Part shown: piece after piece, positions 63,430 through 64,000 of the stretch
Layout of the letters: the number at the start of each line of letters is the position of its first letter
How positions within the stretch are numbered: the stretch's first letter is position 1
Program-made: the position numbers and the translations under genes
Assembly: GCF_004000435.1 (NCBI RefSeq)
Contig: NZ_RBVZ01000002.1
Span: 612,501-676,500 of the forward strand
Length of the DNA stretch: 64,000 bases
Reading direction: 5' to 3'
Source: Alexandriicola marinus
GTDB taxonomy: Bacteria; Pseudomonadota; Alphaproteobacteria; Rhodobacterales; Rhodobacteraceae
The notes under the pieces: model-generated
Databases searched by the model: none
The model's input: the letters and a program-made list of their open reading frames with translations, nothing else
Told to the model about the DNA's origin: nothing

Positions 63430-64000
63430 GTTCGGGCCCTCCGCTTCAATCCTTCGGCAAATCGAATGGCCGCGGCGACGGCCCGGTAATGGTCCGAGGT
63501 GATCTCGTCACCCAGACCGATGCTTGAATAAAGCGCGCGCGCCGTCGGTGGATCAGACCGGATCGGCACGCCGGCCTCGTTGGCAAGTGCGCGAATGCGC
63601 TCGGCGACAGCATCCACCCCCTTTGCCACGCAGACAGGTGCCCGACCCGAGGCCCGTTCCCACTTCAGGGCAACCGCATAATGAGTCGGGTTCACGATCA
63701 CGACGTCTGCTTCGGGGACATCTGCCAGCATCTGGTTCATCGCAAGCGATACGGCTTTCTGTCGCCGCTGCTGCTTCATCATCGGGTCGCCTTCGGATTC
63801 CTTCTGTTCATCCGTCATTTCTTTGCGCGACATCCGGTTCTTGCGCAGATGTTCCGCGCGTTGCCAGACCAGATCGATCAGGCCGATCACGAGTGCGATT
63901 ACGAGAACGACGCTGACGAGCAAAAGGGTGAGTTTGAGAAACTGCGCCATCGCGATGGCTGGTGAAAGATACAAGACGCCGAGGATCTCGTCGGCCTGAA
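63426..64000 (-). CDS. flhB: FlhB, flagellar export switch protein, C-terminal part (cut by window edge)
   Basis: FlhB is the gate component that switches export from rod/hook to filament proteins. The visible 190 residues hold the end of the membrane part (FLKLTLLLVSVVLVIALVIG) and the whole cytoplasmic domain: MSRKEMTDEQKESEGDPMMK, the autocleavage motif VNPTHYAVALKWE (NPTH intact) and the end VAAAIRFAEGLKRRART. The frame stays open to the window edge, and the ATG-like start at 63974 is actually a TTG codon inside the gene, so the 5' end lies beyond the window. It is co-directional with the FliJ-like gene. Confidence 0.96.
   Translation of the reverse strand, partial: QADEILGVLYLSPAIAMAQFLKLTLLLVSVVLVIALVIGLIDLVWQRAEHLRKNRMSRKEMTDEQKESEGDPMMKQQRRQKAVSLAMNQMLADVPEADVVIVNPTHYAVALKWERASGRAPVCVAKGVDAVAERIRALANEAGVPIRSDPPTARALYSSIGLGDEITSDHYRAVAAAIRFAEGLKRRART

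Overview
The window looks like a contiguous stretch of the main chromosome of a Rhodobacterales alphaproteobacterium (Roseobacter/Paracoccaceae type). The evidence is the uniformly GC-rich coding sequence, a FlaF/FlbT flagellin-control pair, an RpoE-ChrR sigma/anti-sigma pair with its usual neighbours, a VPLPA-CTERM protein, DinB with a cysteine-rich N-terminus, and rpsT-dnaA-dnaN-recF-gyrB in one block. I see no insertion sequences, CRISPR arrays, prophage or integrase genes. Most of the window is ordinary core genome.

Layout. 1-9 kb: the end of an MFS transporter, an exported VPLPA-CTERM protein, the MsrPQ periplasmic methionine sulfoxide repair system, a small secreted fasciclin protein, a fasciclin-RTX protein, and clpB behind a sigma32-type promoter. 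8.4-17.4 kb: a sulfotransferase-like protein, pyrF, a Nudix hydrolase, dinB, N-formylglutamate amidohydrolase, tRNA-Val(GAC), rpmJ, and a convergent pair of secreted proteins: one with three PPC-like repeats, the other a caspase-like protein without its catalytic residues. Then a histidine phosphatase and a 54-residue membrane protein. 17.8-23.9 kb: a five-gene operon (flavoprotein, DUF1365, MFS, DUF3833, SDR) divergent from rpoE-chrR, with a matching pair of sigmaE-like promoters between them. This is the singlet-oxygen/photo-oxidative stress locus known from Rhodobacter sphaeroides.

24-38.9 kb: mutL-rmuC (overlapping), a long minus-strand run from rsmB through a heparinase-like gene, purH, lspA, a DUF3035 lipoprotein and an active/inactive M16 peptidase pair, then an SDHAF4-type assembly factor, dapB, rbfA and a phosphodiester glycosidase-like protein. 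38.9-46.6 kb: gyrB, a GNAT acetyltransferase, recF, dnaN, dnaA, and a 662-bp gene-free region before rpsT that carries a cluster of six GANTC sites and several hairpins. 46.7-50.8 kb: enoyl-CoA hydratase, mutM, ubiE and ubiB. 50.8-64 kb: a flagellar cluster (flgD, fliK, flgJ, flgN-like, flagellin, flaF, flbT, DUF1217, fliI, flgB, flgC, fliE, fliQ, flgF, flgG, flgA, flgH, fliL, a FliJ-like gene and flhB, which runs off the right edge).

I find no convincing new multi-gene system. The best leads for something undescribed are the pseudo-caspase and its convergent PPC-repeat neighbour, the GANTC cluster and folded region upstream of dnaA, the paired TTAA motifs at two flagellar promoters, and the 54-residue membrane protein. 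Functions are inferred from recognised sequence motifs; no database search was run.
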